DNA of 64,000 nt from Sphingomonas sp. (lineage in GTDB: Bacteria; Pseudomonadota; Alphaproteobacteria; Sphingomonadales; Sphingomonadaceae). The stretch spans positions 214,585-278,584 of the forward strand of contig NZ_JAGHZV010000002.1 of the NCBI RefSeq assembly GCF_017745215.1, in the 5' to 3' direction. Positions 6,787 to 15,746 of this stretch are shown here, piece after piece. The notes under the pieces are model-generated. The model did not search any database and was not told the origin of the DNA. It saw nothing but the letters and a program-made list of their open reading frames with translations. The stretch's first letter is position 1; the number at the start of each line of letters is the position of its first letter. A program made the translations under genes and the position numbers.

Positions 6787-7802
6787 CGGGCAGCTCCTTG
6801 GTTCCAGTGGCGGATCACTTGCTCGAGCCCCGCTACGACGCGCGCGAGCCGGGGGTAGTCGAGCTTGTCGGGGGTATCCTGGGTGTCGTGGTAGAAGCGG
6901 TAGCGGAAGGGCGCGGTGTCGGTGACCATGATCGCGGGGTAGCCGAGCTGCTCGAACGACCAATGGTCCGACCAGTCCACGCCCTGGATCAGCGCCGGCG
7001 CCGCACCGCCTTCGCTCGGAAAGCGCGCATGGCGGCGGAAGTCGGCCGTGGCACGGCGGACGAGCGCGCGCGAGCCCAGCGTCCCGACGAACGCGACGAA
7101 ATTGCCCGTGCCGGGATAGAGGAGGCTCGGCGGGAACGGGTAGCGCTGGCTGCCGGGCGCGTCGCTGTAGCAGCCGAGCGTCTCGAGCGAGAACATCGCC
7201 TCGACCGGCTCGCCGCGACCGCGCAGCGCATGGGCGTAGACGAGGCTGCCCATCCGTTCGGTCTGGAAGAAGGGCGGCTCCTCGTTGACGAAGAGCACCA
7301 GCCGGATGCGCCGGCTCGCCTTGCCGCGCAGGTCGGCGAGGCGGCGGGCGAGCTCGAGCACCGCGGCGGTGCCGCTGCCGTTGTCGTTGGCGCCGGGCGC
7401 GGTGAAGGCGCTGTCATAATGCGCACCGATGACGAGCGTCGGCGCCCTGGGGTCGGCGGGCTCGATCGTGACTTCGAGGTTGCGCGCGCGGCCTTCGTCG
7501 AAGGGCTGGCGGACGACGGCATAGCCTCCGCTCGCGAGCACCCCCTCGAGATAGCGCGCCGCGCGTTCGAGCGCCTCCGGGTGGCCGAGGTTGTGCGGCG
7601 CCTTGCCGATCGCTTCGACATGGGTTCGCAGCCGCCGGGCGAGCTCCGCCTCGTCGGCCGTGAGCGGCGGCAGCGGCCCGGACCAGCCCCGGCCGGGCAC
7701 CGCGGTCATCCAGAGCAGCATGATCACGGGCGTCGCGAACAGCGCGAGCACGACGGCGAGCGCGATCAGCTGCGCCCGATGCTCCGCCAGCCAGTCGCGC
7801 AC
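6783..7802 (-). CDS. M28 family membrane-anchored metallopeptidase
   Basis: Protein of 339 residues with an N-terminal signal anchor (LIALAVVLALFATPVIMLLW, about residues 11-30) and a zinc aminopeptidase domain outside the membrane. Zinc and catalytic motifs appear in order: IGAHYDSAF, GANDNGSGTAAV, VNEEPPFF, and HDTQDTPDKLDYPR near the C-terminus. The enzyme probably releases N-terminal residues from peptides in the periplasm. The start is GTG at 7802, preceded by GGGGAGG. The stop overlaps a 46-codon gene. Whether all five zinc ligands are intact was not tested structurally. Confidence 0.92.
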   Translation of the reverse strand: MRDWLAEHRAQLIALAVVLALFATPVIMLLWMTAVPGRGWSGPLPPLTADEAELARRLRTHVEAIGKAPHNLGHPEALERAARYLEGVLASGGYAVVRQPFDEGRARNLEVTIEPADPRAPTLVIGAHYDSAFTAPGANDNGSGTAAVLELARRLADLRGKASRRIRLVLFVNEEPPFFQTERMGSLVYAHALRGRGEPVEAMFSLETLGCYSDAPGSQRYPFPPSLLYPGTGNFVAFVGTLGSRALVRRATADFRRHARFPSEGGAAPALIQGVDWSDHWSFEQLGYPAIMVTDTAPFRYRFYHDTQDTPDKLDYPRLARVVAGLEQVIRHWNQGAAR

Positions 7803-7853
7803 CCTGCCCTCCCCAGTTCCGCCTGCGCTTGATGCCCGTGCAGGGCAGCGAAC

Positions 7854-8573
7854 TCAACTGATCTTGCGGAACAGCAGCATCGCGGGGACCTGCAGGGTCG
7901 ACCCCTGGTGGAAGCCGTTCTCGCCTTCCCAGTCGCGCGGGTTGCGGAAGGTGCCGAAGATCATGTCGGGTAGCGGGATGTCGCCGTAGTTCCACGCGTG
8001 GACGCCGCGCTGGTGGTGGACGAGGTGGCTCTCGGGGCGTTGGATGAAATAGCCGAGCCAGTGCGGCGTGCGGACGTTGAGGTGCTGGAACATGCCGGGG
8101 ATGGTGGTGAGGACCGCCACCACCAGCGTCGCTTCGGGGCTCATCCCGAAGATGCCGACGAGGCACGCCGAGCCGAGCAGCGCCCAGCCGAGCATGTCTA
8201 CCGGGTGGAAATAATAGGCGCCCCAGATGTCCACGCGCTCGGCGGCATGGTGCATCTGGTGGGTGACGCGCCACAGCGGGTCCCAGCCGTGCATCAGCCG
8301 GTGCCAGAAATAGATGCCGAACTCGAGGATGAGGAAGCCGGTGACGACCTGCGCCCAGAAGGGCAGCTTCGAGCCATCGACAAGTTGGTGCGCGCCGAAC
8401 CAGCTGTCCCAGAGGAACGGCGCGTAGGTGGCGATGGCGAAATAGAGGACGAAGGAGACGACGCCCATCACCCGCCAGAACGGCACGCTGGGGAAGTCGG
8501 TCCGCCGCCCGATCGTGTCGAGGATCGCGAAGGCGATGAAGATGCCGAGGATGACGTAGTGGTAGATGGTCAT
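7854..8573 (-). CDS. sterol desaturase / fatty acid hydroxylase superfamily protein
   Basis: Membrane di-iron oxygenase of 239 residues with several hydrophobic helices. The histidine clusters expected for the superfamily are present: FWHRLMH, VTHQMHHAAER, and HLVHHQRGVHAWNYGD. Members hydroxylate or desaturate lipids; in sphingomonads the substrate could be a fatty acid, carotenoid or hopanoid, but the sequence does not decide. The ATG at 8573 opens MTIYHYVILG. It lies 51 bp upstream of the M28 peptidase on the same strand and may be co-transcribed with it. Confidence 0.9.
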   Translation of the reverse strand: MTIYHYVILGIFIAFAILDTIGRRTDFPSVPFWRVMGVVSFVLYFAIATYAPFLWDSWFGAHQLVDGSKLPFWAQVVTGFLILEFGIYFWHRLMHGWDPLWRVTHQMHHAAERVDIWGAYYFHPVDMLGWALLGSACLVGIFGMSPEATLVVAVLTTIPGMFQHLNVRTPHWLGYFIQRPESHLVHHQRGVHAWNYGDIPLPDMIFGTFRNPRDWEGENGFHQGSTLQVPAMLLFRKIS

Positions 8574-8745
8574 TGCCCGTGACCCCCCTGCCGCTTTTCG
8601 CCCGCTCGCCGTTGCTTGCCGGTGAAGCGATGCGGGTGCCGACTTCAATCTTTCATGTTCGCGTCGGAATTGGAAGTTGGAACATTTGATGAACATCGCT
8701 ATGTCGGCATTGGAGGGTTTGGCCGCCTGTGATAGGATCGCGCGC

Positions 8746-9318
8746 ATGACCGAGATGTTGCCGCTGAACAACGCTCATCTGCCCGTCAGACTGCGGCTCG
8801 AGGACTATCTTCGCCTCGATGATGCCGGCGCCTTCGCCGACTATCGCAAGACCGAGCTGATCGACGGGGAAATCTTCTTCATGAACGCGCAGCACCGGCC
8901 GCATGCGGTCATTAAGTCTCGCCTGCATGTCCTTCTCGCAGCAGCGCTGGCCGCTCAGGGCAAGGGCTGGGAGGCGATCGTCGAGGGATCGATCGCCATC
9001 CCGCCGCAGAACTCGCCCGAGCCCGACATCGTCGTGACCAGCGAGCCCGACGGCAAGGGCCTGATCCCGCTCGACAGCGTCAAGCTGATCGTGGAAGTCT
9101 CCGATGCGACGCTGGCCTTCGACATGAAGCGCAAGCTGCCGATGTACGCGCGCAACGGCATTCCCGAATATTGGATCGTCGATGTCGAGGCCGGCGTCAT
9201 CCACCAGCTGTGGGCGCCGCAAGGCGAGGCCTATTCGGAGCGGCACGAGACCGCGTTCGGCCAGCCGATCGCCGCAACCACGATCCCCGGCCTCGAAGTC
9301 GAAACCGCCAAGCTCTGA
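8746..9318 (+). CDS. Uma2 family endonuclease-like protein
   Basis: Protein of 190 residues of the Uma2 (DUF820) PD-(D/E)XK superfamily. Expected features are seen: KTELIDGEIFFMNAQHRPHA near the N-terminus, PEPDIVV in the middle, LIVEVSDATLAFDMKRK holding the E-x-K core, and PEYWIVDVEAGVI. The family is frequent in cyanobacteria and scattered in proteobacteria, and its biological role is unclear. The ATG at 8746 (MTEMLPL) is preferred, with AGGA upstream; a start at 8677 would give an unsupported 23-residue extension. Confidence 0.88.
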   Translation: MTEMLPLNNAHLPVRLRLEDYLRLDDAGAFADYRKTELIDGEIFFMNAQHRPHAVIKSRLHVLLAAALAAQGKGWEAIVEGSIAIPPQNSPEPDIVVTSEPDGKGLIPLDSVKLIVEVSDATLAFDMKRKLPMYARNGIPEYWIVDVEAGVIHQLWAPQGEAYSERHETAFGQPIAATTIPGLEVETAKL

Positions 9319-9331
9319 CCCCAGCCGCGGC

Positions 9332-9973
9332 CTAGCCGCAGATTCCGATCGAGCGGTTCCCCGCCCCGGCTTCGAACGCCGTGTCCGTCACTTGCGCCAG
9401 CTCGACGGAAGCCGTCGCCTTGCTCATCGTCGCCGCCGCGAACGCCTTCGCCGCCGCCAGTCCCTCGTCGTCGCGCCCGATCAGGATCGGCCGCACATCG
9501 CCGTTCGCGAACAGATTGACGCTCGGCGACTGCACCACCGTCTTGCCCGCCTCGACCGCATTGCCCTGAAGCCGCGCGAGCAGCTCGCCGGTCTCGAAGG
9601 TGCCGACCCACAGGACCCTGCCCGCCACCACCTCGATCGTGAAGGTGCCCTGCGCGAGGCACGCGCCCCAGCTACCCTGCTGCCACACCGAATTGAGCTG
9701 GTAGCGCCCAGGCTTCAGCGTGCGCGCGATGTAGCGATAGCCGCTCGCGCCGCCCTCGACCTTCATCAGATAGACGCGCGACATGAAGCCGTCGTTGCCG
9801 TTCTTCGAGAAGTCGAGCGTGTAGGTGAAGGGCATCACCGGCACGCGGATCAGGATCGCGCCCTCGGCCGAAGCCGGAGTGATCGCGATCCGGTCCGGCA
9901 CTTTCTGCGCCACCGCAGGCGTCGCCGCCGCGACGAGCGCGACAGCGGTCAACGATGCGCGGAGCCTGCCCAT
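9332..9973 (-). CDS. exported hypothetical protein
   Basis: Protein of 213 residues with a Sec signal peptide (MGRLRASLTAVALVAAATPAVAQ). The mature domain contains LKPGRYQLNSVWQQGSWGA and FTIEVVAGRVLWVGTFETGE, a beta-rich pattern reminiscent of DUF2846-like periplasmic proteins, although this assignment is tentative. Two cysteines occur (GACLAQ and the C-terminal GICG). It ends divergently spaced from EttA upstream by only 10 bp on the same strand and could share its transcript. Confidence 0.8.
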   Translation of the reverse strand: MGRLRASLTAVALVAAATPAVAQKVPDRIAITPASAEGAILIRVPVMPFTYTLDFSKNGNDGFMSRVYLMKVEGGASGYRYIARTLKPGRYQLNSVWQQGSWGACLAQGTFTIEVVAGRVLWVGTFETGELLARLQGNAVEAGKTVVQSPSVNLFANGDVRPILIGRDDEGLAAAKAFAAATMSKATASVELAQVTDTAFEAGAGNRSIGICG

Positions 9974-9983
9974 GCGGGCAAGT

Positions 9984-11663
<1,680 letters not shown>

Positions 11664-11787
11664 GGGGCAAGTCTCCGTTGGGGGAATTTCGGGATGCAGG
11701 AAGTTCGGCAGCGCATGTAGCGACGGGCCGGGTAGATGGCAACGGAGGGTGCTTGCATCGGAACGCGCAGGGGCTACGGGTGGCCGC

Positions 11788-13164
11788 ATGAAGCTCGCGC
11801 CCCTCGCCGCCGCTGCGGCCCTTGCCGCCCTCCTCCCCGTCCCCGCCCTGGCCCAGCTGACGCCGACCGCGGCGGCGCTGCGCGACGCGGCGCTGAAGGA
11901 CGATCTCGCCTGGGAGATCACCGAGGGGCTCACCACCGAGGTCGGCCAGCGGCTCGCCGCCACCGAGGCCGAGGCGCGGGCGCGCGACTGGGCGGTGGCC
12001 AGGCTCAAGGCGCTGGGCTTCGCCAACGTGCATGTCGAGACCTTCAAGATGCCCGTCTGGGTACGCGGCGAGGAGAAGGCCGAGATCGGCGCGCCCTTCC
12101 CCCAGTCACTGACGCTCGCCGCGCTCGGCAATTCGGGCGCGACCGGGCCCAAGGGGATCACCGCCGAAGTGGTGTTCTTCCCGACCTTCGCCGATCTCCT
12201 CGCCGCGCCGGCCGAGCAGGTGAAGGGCAAGATCGTCTTCATCAGCCACCGCATGGCGCCCACGCAGGACGGCTCGGCCTATGGCCCCTCGGGCATGGCG
12301 CGGCGCTCGGGCCCGCGGATCGGCGCCGACAAGGGCGCGCTCGCGGTGATCATCCGCTCGATCGGCACCGACCATCACCGCGTGCCGCACACCGGCGGCA
12401 CCAATTGGGGCACGACCAAGCCGATCCCCGCCGCCGCGCTCTCGGTGCCCGACGCCGAGCAGCTCGAGCGCATCCTCGCGCGCGGCAAGCCGGTGACGAT
12501 GCACCTGCTGCTGACGCCGAAATTCCTGGGCGAAGGCGAATCGGGTAACGTCGTTGCCGAAGTGCCGGGTACCGATCCCGACGCGGGAGTGGTCGTGATC
12601 GGCGGCCATCTCGACAGCTGGGACCTGGGCACCGGCGCGATCGACGACGCTTCGGGCGTGGCGATCACCACCGCGGCGGCCAAGCGCATCCTCGACGCCG
12701 GCAGGCCGCGGCGCACGATCCGCGTGATCTGGTTTGGCGCCGAGGAACCCGGCGGGCTCGGCGGCGAGGCCTATGCCAAGGCGCACAAGGACGAGAAATT
12801 CGCGCTCGCCGCCGAATCGGACTTCGGCGCGGACCGGATCTGGCGCTTCGAGACGAAGCTGCCCGATGGCGCCAAGGCGATCGCTGGACGGCTCGACGCG
12901 CTGCTTGCCCCGCTCGGGATCACGCGCGGCGGCGACAAGGCGGGCGACGGCACCGACGTGGGCCCGCTGTTCGCGCTCGGCGCCTCGGCGGTGGACCTCA
13001 ACCAGTCGGGGCTGCGCTATTTCGATTTGCACCACACCGCCGACGACACGCTCGACAAGATCGACCCGGAGCAGCTGCGCCAGAACGTCGCGGCCTGGAC
13101 GGCGATGCTGGCGACCGTGGCGGACGCGCCCGAGGCGCTGGGAATGGCCGCGCCCAAACCCTGA
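11788..13164 (+). CDS. exported M28 family peptidase (carboxypeptidase Q-like)
   Basis: Zinc exopeptidase of 458 residues with a Sec signal peptide (KLAPLAAAAALAALLPVPALA). A PA-like insert spans about residues 115-240. The M28 metal motifs follow in order: IGGHLDSWDLG, AIDDASGVAI, FGAEEPGG, and FDLHHTADDTLDKID. The overall layout matches plasma glutamate carboxypeptidase/carboxypeptidase Q-type enzymes, which hydrolyse dipeptides. It is transcribed divergently from ettA, and nothing in the neighbourhood points to a special substrate. Confidence 0.93.
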   Translation: MKLAPLAAAAALAALLPVPALAQLTPTAAALRDAALKDDLAWEITEGLTTEVGQRLAATEAEARARDWAVARLKALGFANVHVETFKMPVWVRGEEKAEIGAPFPQSLTLAALGNSGATGPKGITAEVVFFPTFADLLAAPAEQVKGKIVFISHRMAPTQDGSAYGPSGMARRSGPRIGADKGALAVIIRSIGTDHHRVPHTGGTNWGTTKPIPAAALSVPDAEQLERILARGKPVTMHLLLTPKFLGEGESGNVVAEVPGTDPDAGVVVIGGHLDSWDLGTGAIDDASGVAITTAAAKRILDAGRPRRTIRVIWFGAEEPGGLGGEAYAKAHKDEKFALAAESDFGADRIWRFETKLPDGAKAIAGRLDALLAPLGITRGGDKAGDGTDVGPLFALGASAVDLNQSGLRYFDLHHTADDTLDKIDPEQLRQNVAAWTAMLATVADAPEALGMAAPKP

Positions 13165-13611
13165 CCGCGGTCGGGTTTCGCGCAACTGTGCCGTAACGGT
13201 GCGAATCATCATGCTGCACCGCAAAATATGCGGCGGAAATTGATGCTGCGCACCATGAACTCCGCTGGCTGCCAAACCCATGTGGCTGCGGTGGATCAGT
13301 GGCGGGATGTTGCAGCCGCGGTCTCCGCGCGATGGGCTAGAAAATACTGCTATCGCAGTCTGTTACCTGTGCTATCTTGACACATGTCAGGATTCGGGCG
13401 GAAGGTCTGCCTGCCGGGAGCGGCGCCATGTGCTCTCGGAGCGGCACCGTTTCGCGGCGCTCGAGTGGCTGAAAACAGGCGGAAATCAGGCGACCGGCTT
13501 GCTCCCCGGTGAATTTGCGATTGACGCATTCGCAACGACCGTTATTGCATCGGCCTTCGCCTCGGCATTCGGGCCGCAGCGAAAAAATGGTTTTCATTGG
13601 GAGCAACCGAA
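13165..13611. other. 447-bp gap without a supported gene
   Basis: No convincing coding region or RNA gene was found. An in-frame stretch from 13280 to 13615 lacks recognisable protein character. A TGACA-CA-TGTCA inverted repeat occurs near 13378-13389. A weak promoter-like pair (TTGACG at 13521-13526 and ATTGCA about 17 nt later) lies some 65 bp before the lipoprotein start. The length is unusual for this compact segment. Confidence 0.5.
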
Positions 13612-13803
13612 ATGAAGAAGGTCCTCATTGTTGCTGCTGCCGGCGGCCTGATGATGCTCGCGGCGTGCACGCCCGCGGCGAACAACAGCGTCGAGGCGAC
13701 GAACGACACCGAGGCGAACGCGCAGGTGTATGACGAGACGGCGAACACCGTGGTCGACACCAACGCGACCGTGGTCGAGGAAAACACCTCGAACGCGATG
13801 TAA
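13612..13803 (+). CDS. small lipoprotein
   Basis: Protein of 63 residues with a lipoprotein signal (MKKVLIVAAAGGLMMLAAC), the cysteine being the expected lipidation site. The mature part is short, low in complexity, rich in Asn, Thr, Glu and Ala, and has no visible domain, as in entericidin-like or other small surface lipoproteins. GGGAG lies 8 nt before the ATG. Two hairpins follow the stop. Function is unknown. Confidence 0.82.
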   Translation: MKKVLIVAAAGGLMMLAACTPAANNSVEATNDTEANAQVYDETANTVVDTNATVVEENTSNAM

Positions 13804-13810
13804 TCGGCGA

Positions 13811-13831
13811 CCTGGCCCTTCGCGGGCCAGG
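13811..13831 (+). terminator. hairpin after the small lipoprotein gene
   Basis: Perfect 8-bp stem CCTGGCCC/GGGCCAGG with a 5-nt loop, 7 bp after the stop codon. It has no T-tract, so termination efficiency is uncertain. Confidence 0.45.
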
Positions 13832-13844
13832 GCTACCAGTTACG

Positions 13845-13878
13845 AAGGGCGTCTCTTCCCGGGGGGAGAGGCGCCCTT
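13845..13878. terminator. bidirectional terminator-like hairpin between convergent genes
   Basis: Stem AAGGGCGTCTCT paired with AGAGGCGCCCTT (one G-U-type position) around a C/G-rich centre, lying between the lipoprotein and the dienelactone hydrolase, whose transcripts converge here. T residues follow on both strands, but only two each. Confidence 0.55.
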
Positions 13879-13938
13879 CTCGCATTTGGGGCAATCCAAT
13901 CGGCCGTCATCCAATTCAGTCGAGCGCGGCGACCCGGC

Positions 13939-14634
13939 TCACCGCAGGTGCGTCTCGAGGAAGTCCCATGTCCGCCCGTTGGCCAGCGCGGCGGCTTCGG
14001 CGTCGTACTTGGTGCCGGTGTGGCGCGCGAAGGCGTGCGAGCAGCCGGGATAGCTGTAAAAGGTGACGTTGGGATTGGACGCGACCGCGGCTTCGATCGT
14101 CGCCTGCGCCTCCGGGCCGATATATTCGTCCGCGGTTCCGACATGGATGATCAGCGGGTTGCCGATGTCCTTGGCCTCGCCGGCATAGCCTTCGGTGCCA
14201 CCGCCATAATATTCGACCGCGGCATCGGCGTGGAAGCGCGCGGAGACGAGGAAGGTCATCAGCCCGCCCAGGCAATAGCCCATCACCCCGGCCTTGCCGT
14301 TGCCCCCGGCGATCGCACGGGCATGGTCGATCGTCGCGGCGACGTCGCGCACGCCCTGATCGAAATCGAAGCGGCCGTAGAGGTCGAGCCCCTTCTTCCA
14401 CTCCTCCTCGCTCCAGTGGGACAGCGAGACGCCGGGCTCGAGCCGCCAGAAGAGGTCGGGCGCCACAGCGATGAAGCCGCGCGACGCGAGCTCGGCGCAG
14501 GTCTCCTTGATGTCGTCGTTGATCCCGAAGATCTCCTGGACCACTACGACGGCGGGCGCGGGCTCGATCGCGGGCCGCGCGACATAGGCCTGGAATGCGC
14601 CTCCGGGCACTTCGATCGTCACGTAGTCGGCCAT
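13939..14634 (-). CDS. dienelactone hydrolase family protein
   Basis: Alpha/beta hydrolase of 231 residues. The nucleophile elbow is GYCLGG (Cys instead of Ser, as in dienelactone hydrolases), an acid residue is expected around GTADEYIGP, and the histidine lies in GCSHAF. The family opens lactone rings of chlorocatechol-pathway dienelactones, but many paralogues act on unknown esters. The ATG at 14634 has AAGGAG upstream. No aromatic-degradation genes are adjacent, so the substrate is undetermined. Confidence 0.9.
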   Translation of the reverse strand: MADYVTIEVPGGAFQAYVARPAIEPAPAVVVVQEIFGINDDIKETCAELASRGFIAVAPDLFWRLEPGVSLSHWSEEEWKKGLDLYGRFDFDQGVRDVAATIDHARAIAGGNGKAGVMGYCLGGLMTFLVSARFHADAAVEYYGGGTEGYAGEAKDIGNPLIIHVGTADEYIGPEAQATIEAAVASNPNVTFYSYPGCSHAFARHTGTKYDAEAAALANGRTWDFLETHLR

Positions 14635-14801
14635 GATGGGTCTCCTTCCGTGCAAGCCTTTGCCGGCCGGGGCCGCGTCCGCAACCCGCTTTGGAGCCGG
14701 GGCGCTCCCCCTTAAGGGGTAGGTGCACCTCCCCTCCCCGGAGGATGCGACCCCCTCCCCAGGTCCGGTAGATTGCACCGCAACACCGGAGGAGGACCGC
14801 C

Positions 14802-15473
14802 ATGCCCGTCACTGCCAGCACGACGCCCGCCAAGGCGCTGCTCACCCCCGACAACCACCTGCTGGTGATGATCGACCACCAGTCGCAGATGGCGTTCGCG
14901 ACCAGGTCGATCGACGCAGTGCTGTTGCGCTCCAACGCCGCGCTCGTCGCGCGCGCCGCCGCGGGGTTCGGCGCCGCGACGATCCTGACGACCGTCGCCG
15001 AGAAGAGCTTCTCGGGCCCGATCTTCGACGAGATCACCGCGGCCTTCCCCGGCGCCGAAGTGACCGACCGCACCACGATGAACTGCTGGGAGGACGCGAA
15101 CGTCATCCGCCGCGTCAACGCCGCTGGCCGGGGCCGGATCGTGCTCGCCGGCCTCTGGACCGGCGTGTGCATCGTCGGCCCGGCGCTCTCGGCGCTCGAG
15201 CAGGGCTTCGAGGTCTACATCATCGCCGATGCCTGCGGCGACGTGTCCGACGAGGCGCACGACCGCGCGATGGACCGGATGGTGCAGGCCGGCGCGGTGC
15301 CGATGACCTCGCTCCAGTACCTCCTCGAGATGCAGCGCGACTGGGCGCGCGGCGAGACCTATGCGCTCACCACCGGCATCGCGGCCGAGCTGGGCGGCGC
15401 CTATGGGCTGGGCATCATCTACGCGCGGACGATGTTCGCCGCGCAGGAAGGACATGAGCTCGAGACGGCCTGA
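14802..15473 (+). CDS. isochorismatase-family cysteine hydrolase
   Basis: Cytosolic hydrolase of 223 residues with the family triad: Asp in LLVMIDHQSQM, Lys in TVAEKSFSG, and Cys in GLWTGVCIVGP. The sequence resembles the YcaC-like branch, whose substrates are unknown. A strong GGAGGAGG ribosome binding site precedes the ATG. It is the first gene of a five-gene operon (XapX, amidohydrolase, DoxX, porin-like protein) with 15-bp spacing to the next gene. A role in hydrolysing an amide or related small molecule together with the amidohydrolase is inferred from context. Confidence 0.9.
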   Translation: MPVTASTTPAKALLTPDNHLLVMIDHQSQMAFATRSIDAVLLRSNAALVARAAAGFGAATILTTVAEKSFSGPIFDEITAAFPGAEVTDRTTMNCWEDANVIRRVNAAGRGRIVLAGLWTGVCIVGPALSALEQGFEVYIIADACGDVSDEAHDRAMDRMVQAGAVPMTSLQYLLEMQRDWARGETYALTTGIAAELGGAYGLGIIYARTMFAAQEGHELETA

Positions 15474-15488
15474 GCCGGGGAGCGTGGC

Positions 15489-15746
15489 ATGAAGCCCTAC
15501 CTCATCTCGCTCGCGGTCGGCATGCTCGCCGGGGTGCTCTACGGAGCGGTCGGCGTGCGATCGCCGGCGCCGCCGACGATCGCGCTGATCGGGCTGCTGG
15601 GCATGCTGCTCGGCGAGCAGATGGTGCCGATCGCCAAGCGGCTGGTCCGCGGCGAGCCGGTGATGGCCTATGTCCGCAGCGATTGCGCGCGCGAGGTGCT
15701 GGGGCCGCAGGCGGGCAAGTCGGTCTCGCCCGAGGAGAGCGCGTGA
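15489..15746 (+). CDS. XapX domain membrane protein
   Basis: Protein of 85 residues with two hydrophobic helices (YLISLAVGMLAGVLYGAVG and IALIGLLGMLLGEQM). It carries the XapX pattern VRSPAPPTIALIGLLGMLLGE. The family is found beside purine-uptake genes in some enterics, but its role is not established. The stop codon shares one base with the start of the amidohydrolase gene (TGATG), so the two are coupled. Confidence 0.88.
   Translation: MKPYLISLAVGMLAGVLYGAVGVRSPAPPTIALIGLLGMLLGEQMVPIAKRLVRGEPVMAYVRSDCAREVLGPQAGKSVSPEESA

Noticed and set aside
13280..13615. Possible 111-codon gene or transposase remnant
   Set aside because: No homology-like motif, no ribosome binding site, and it overlaps the lipoprotein start.
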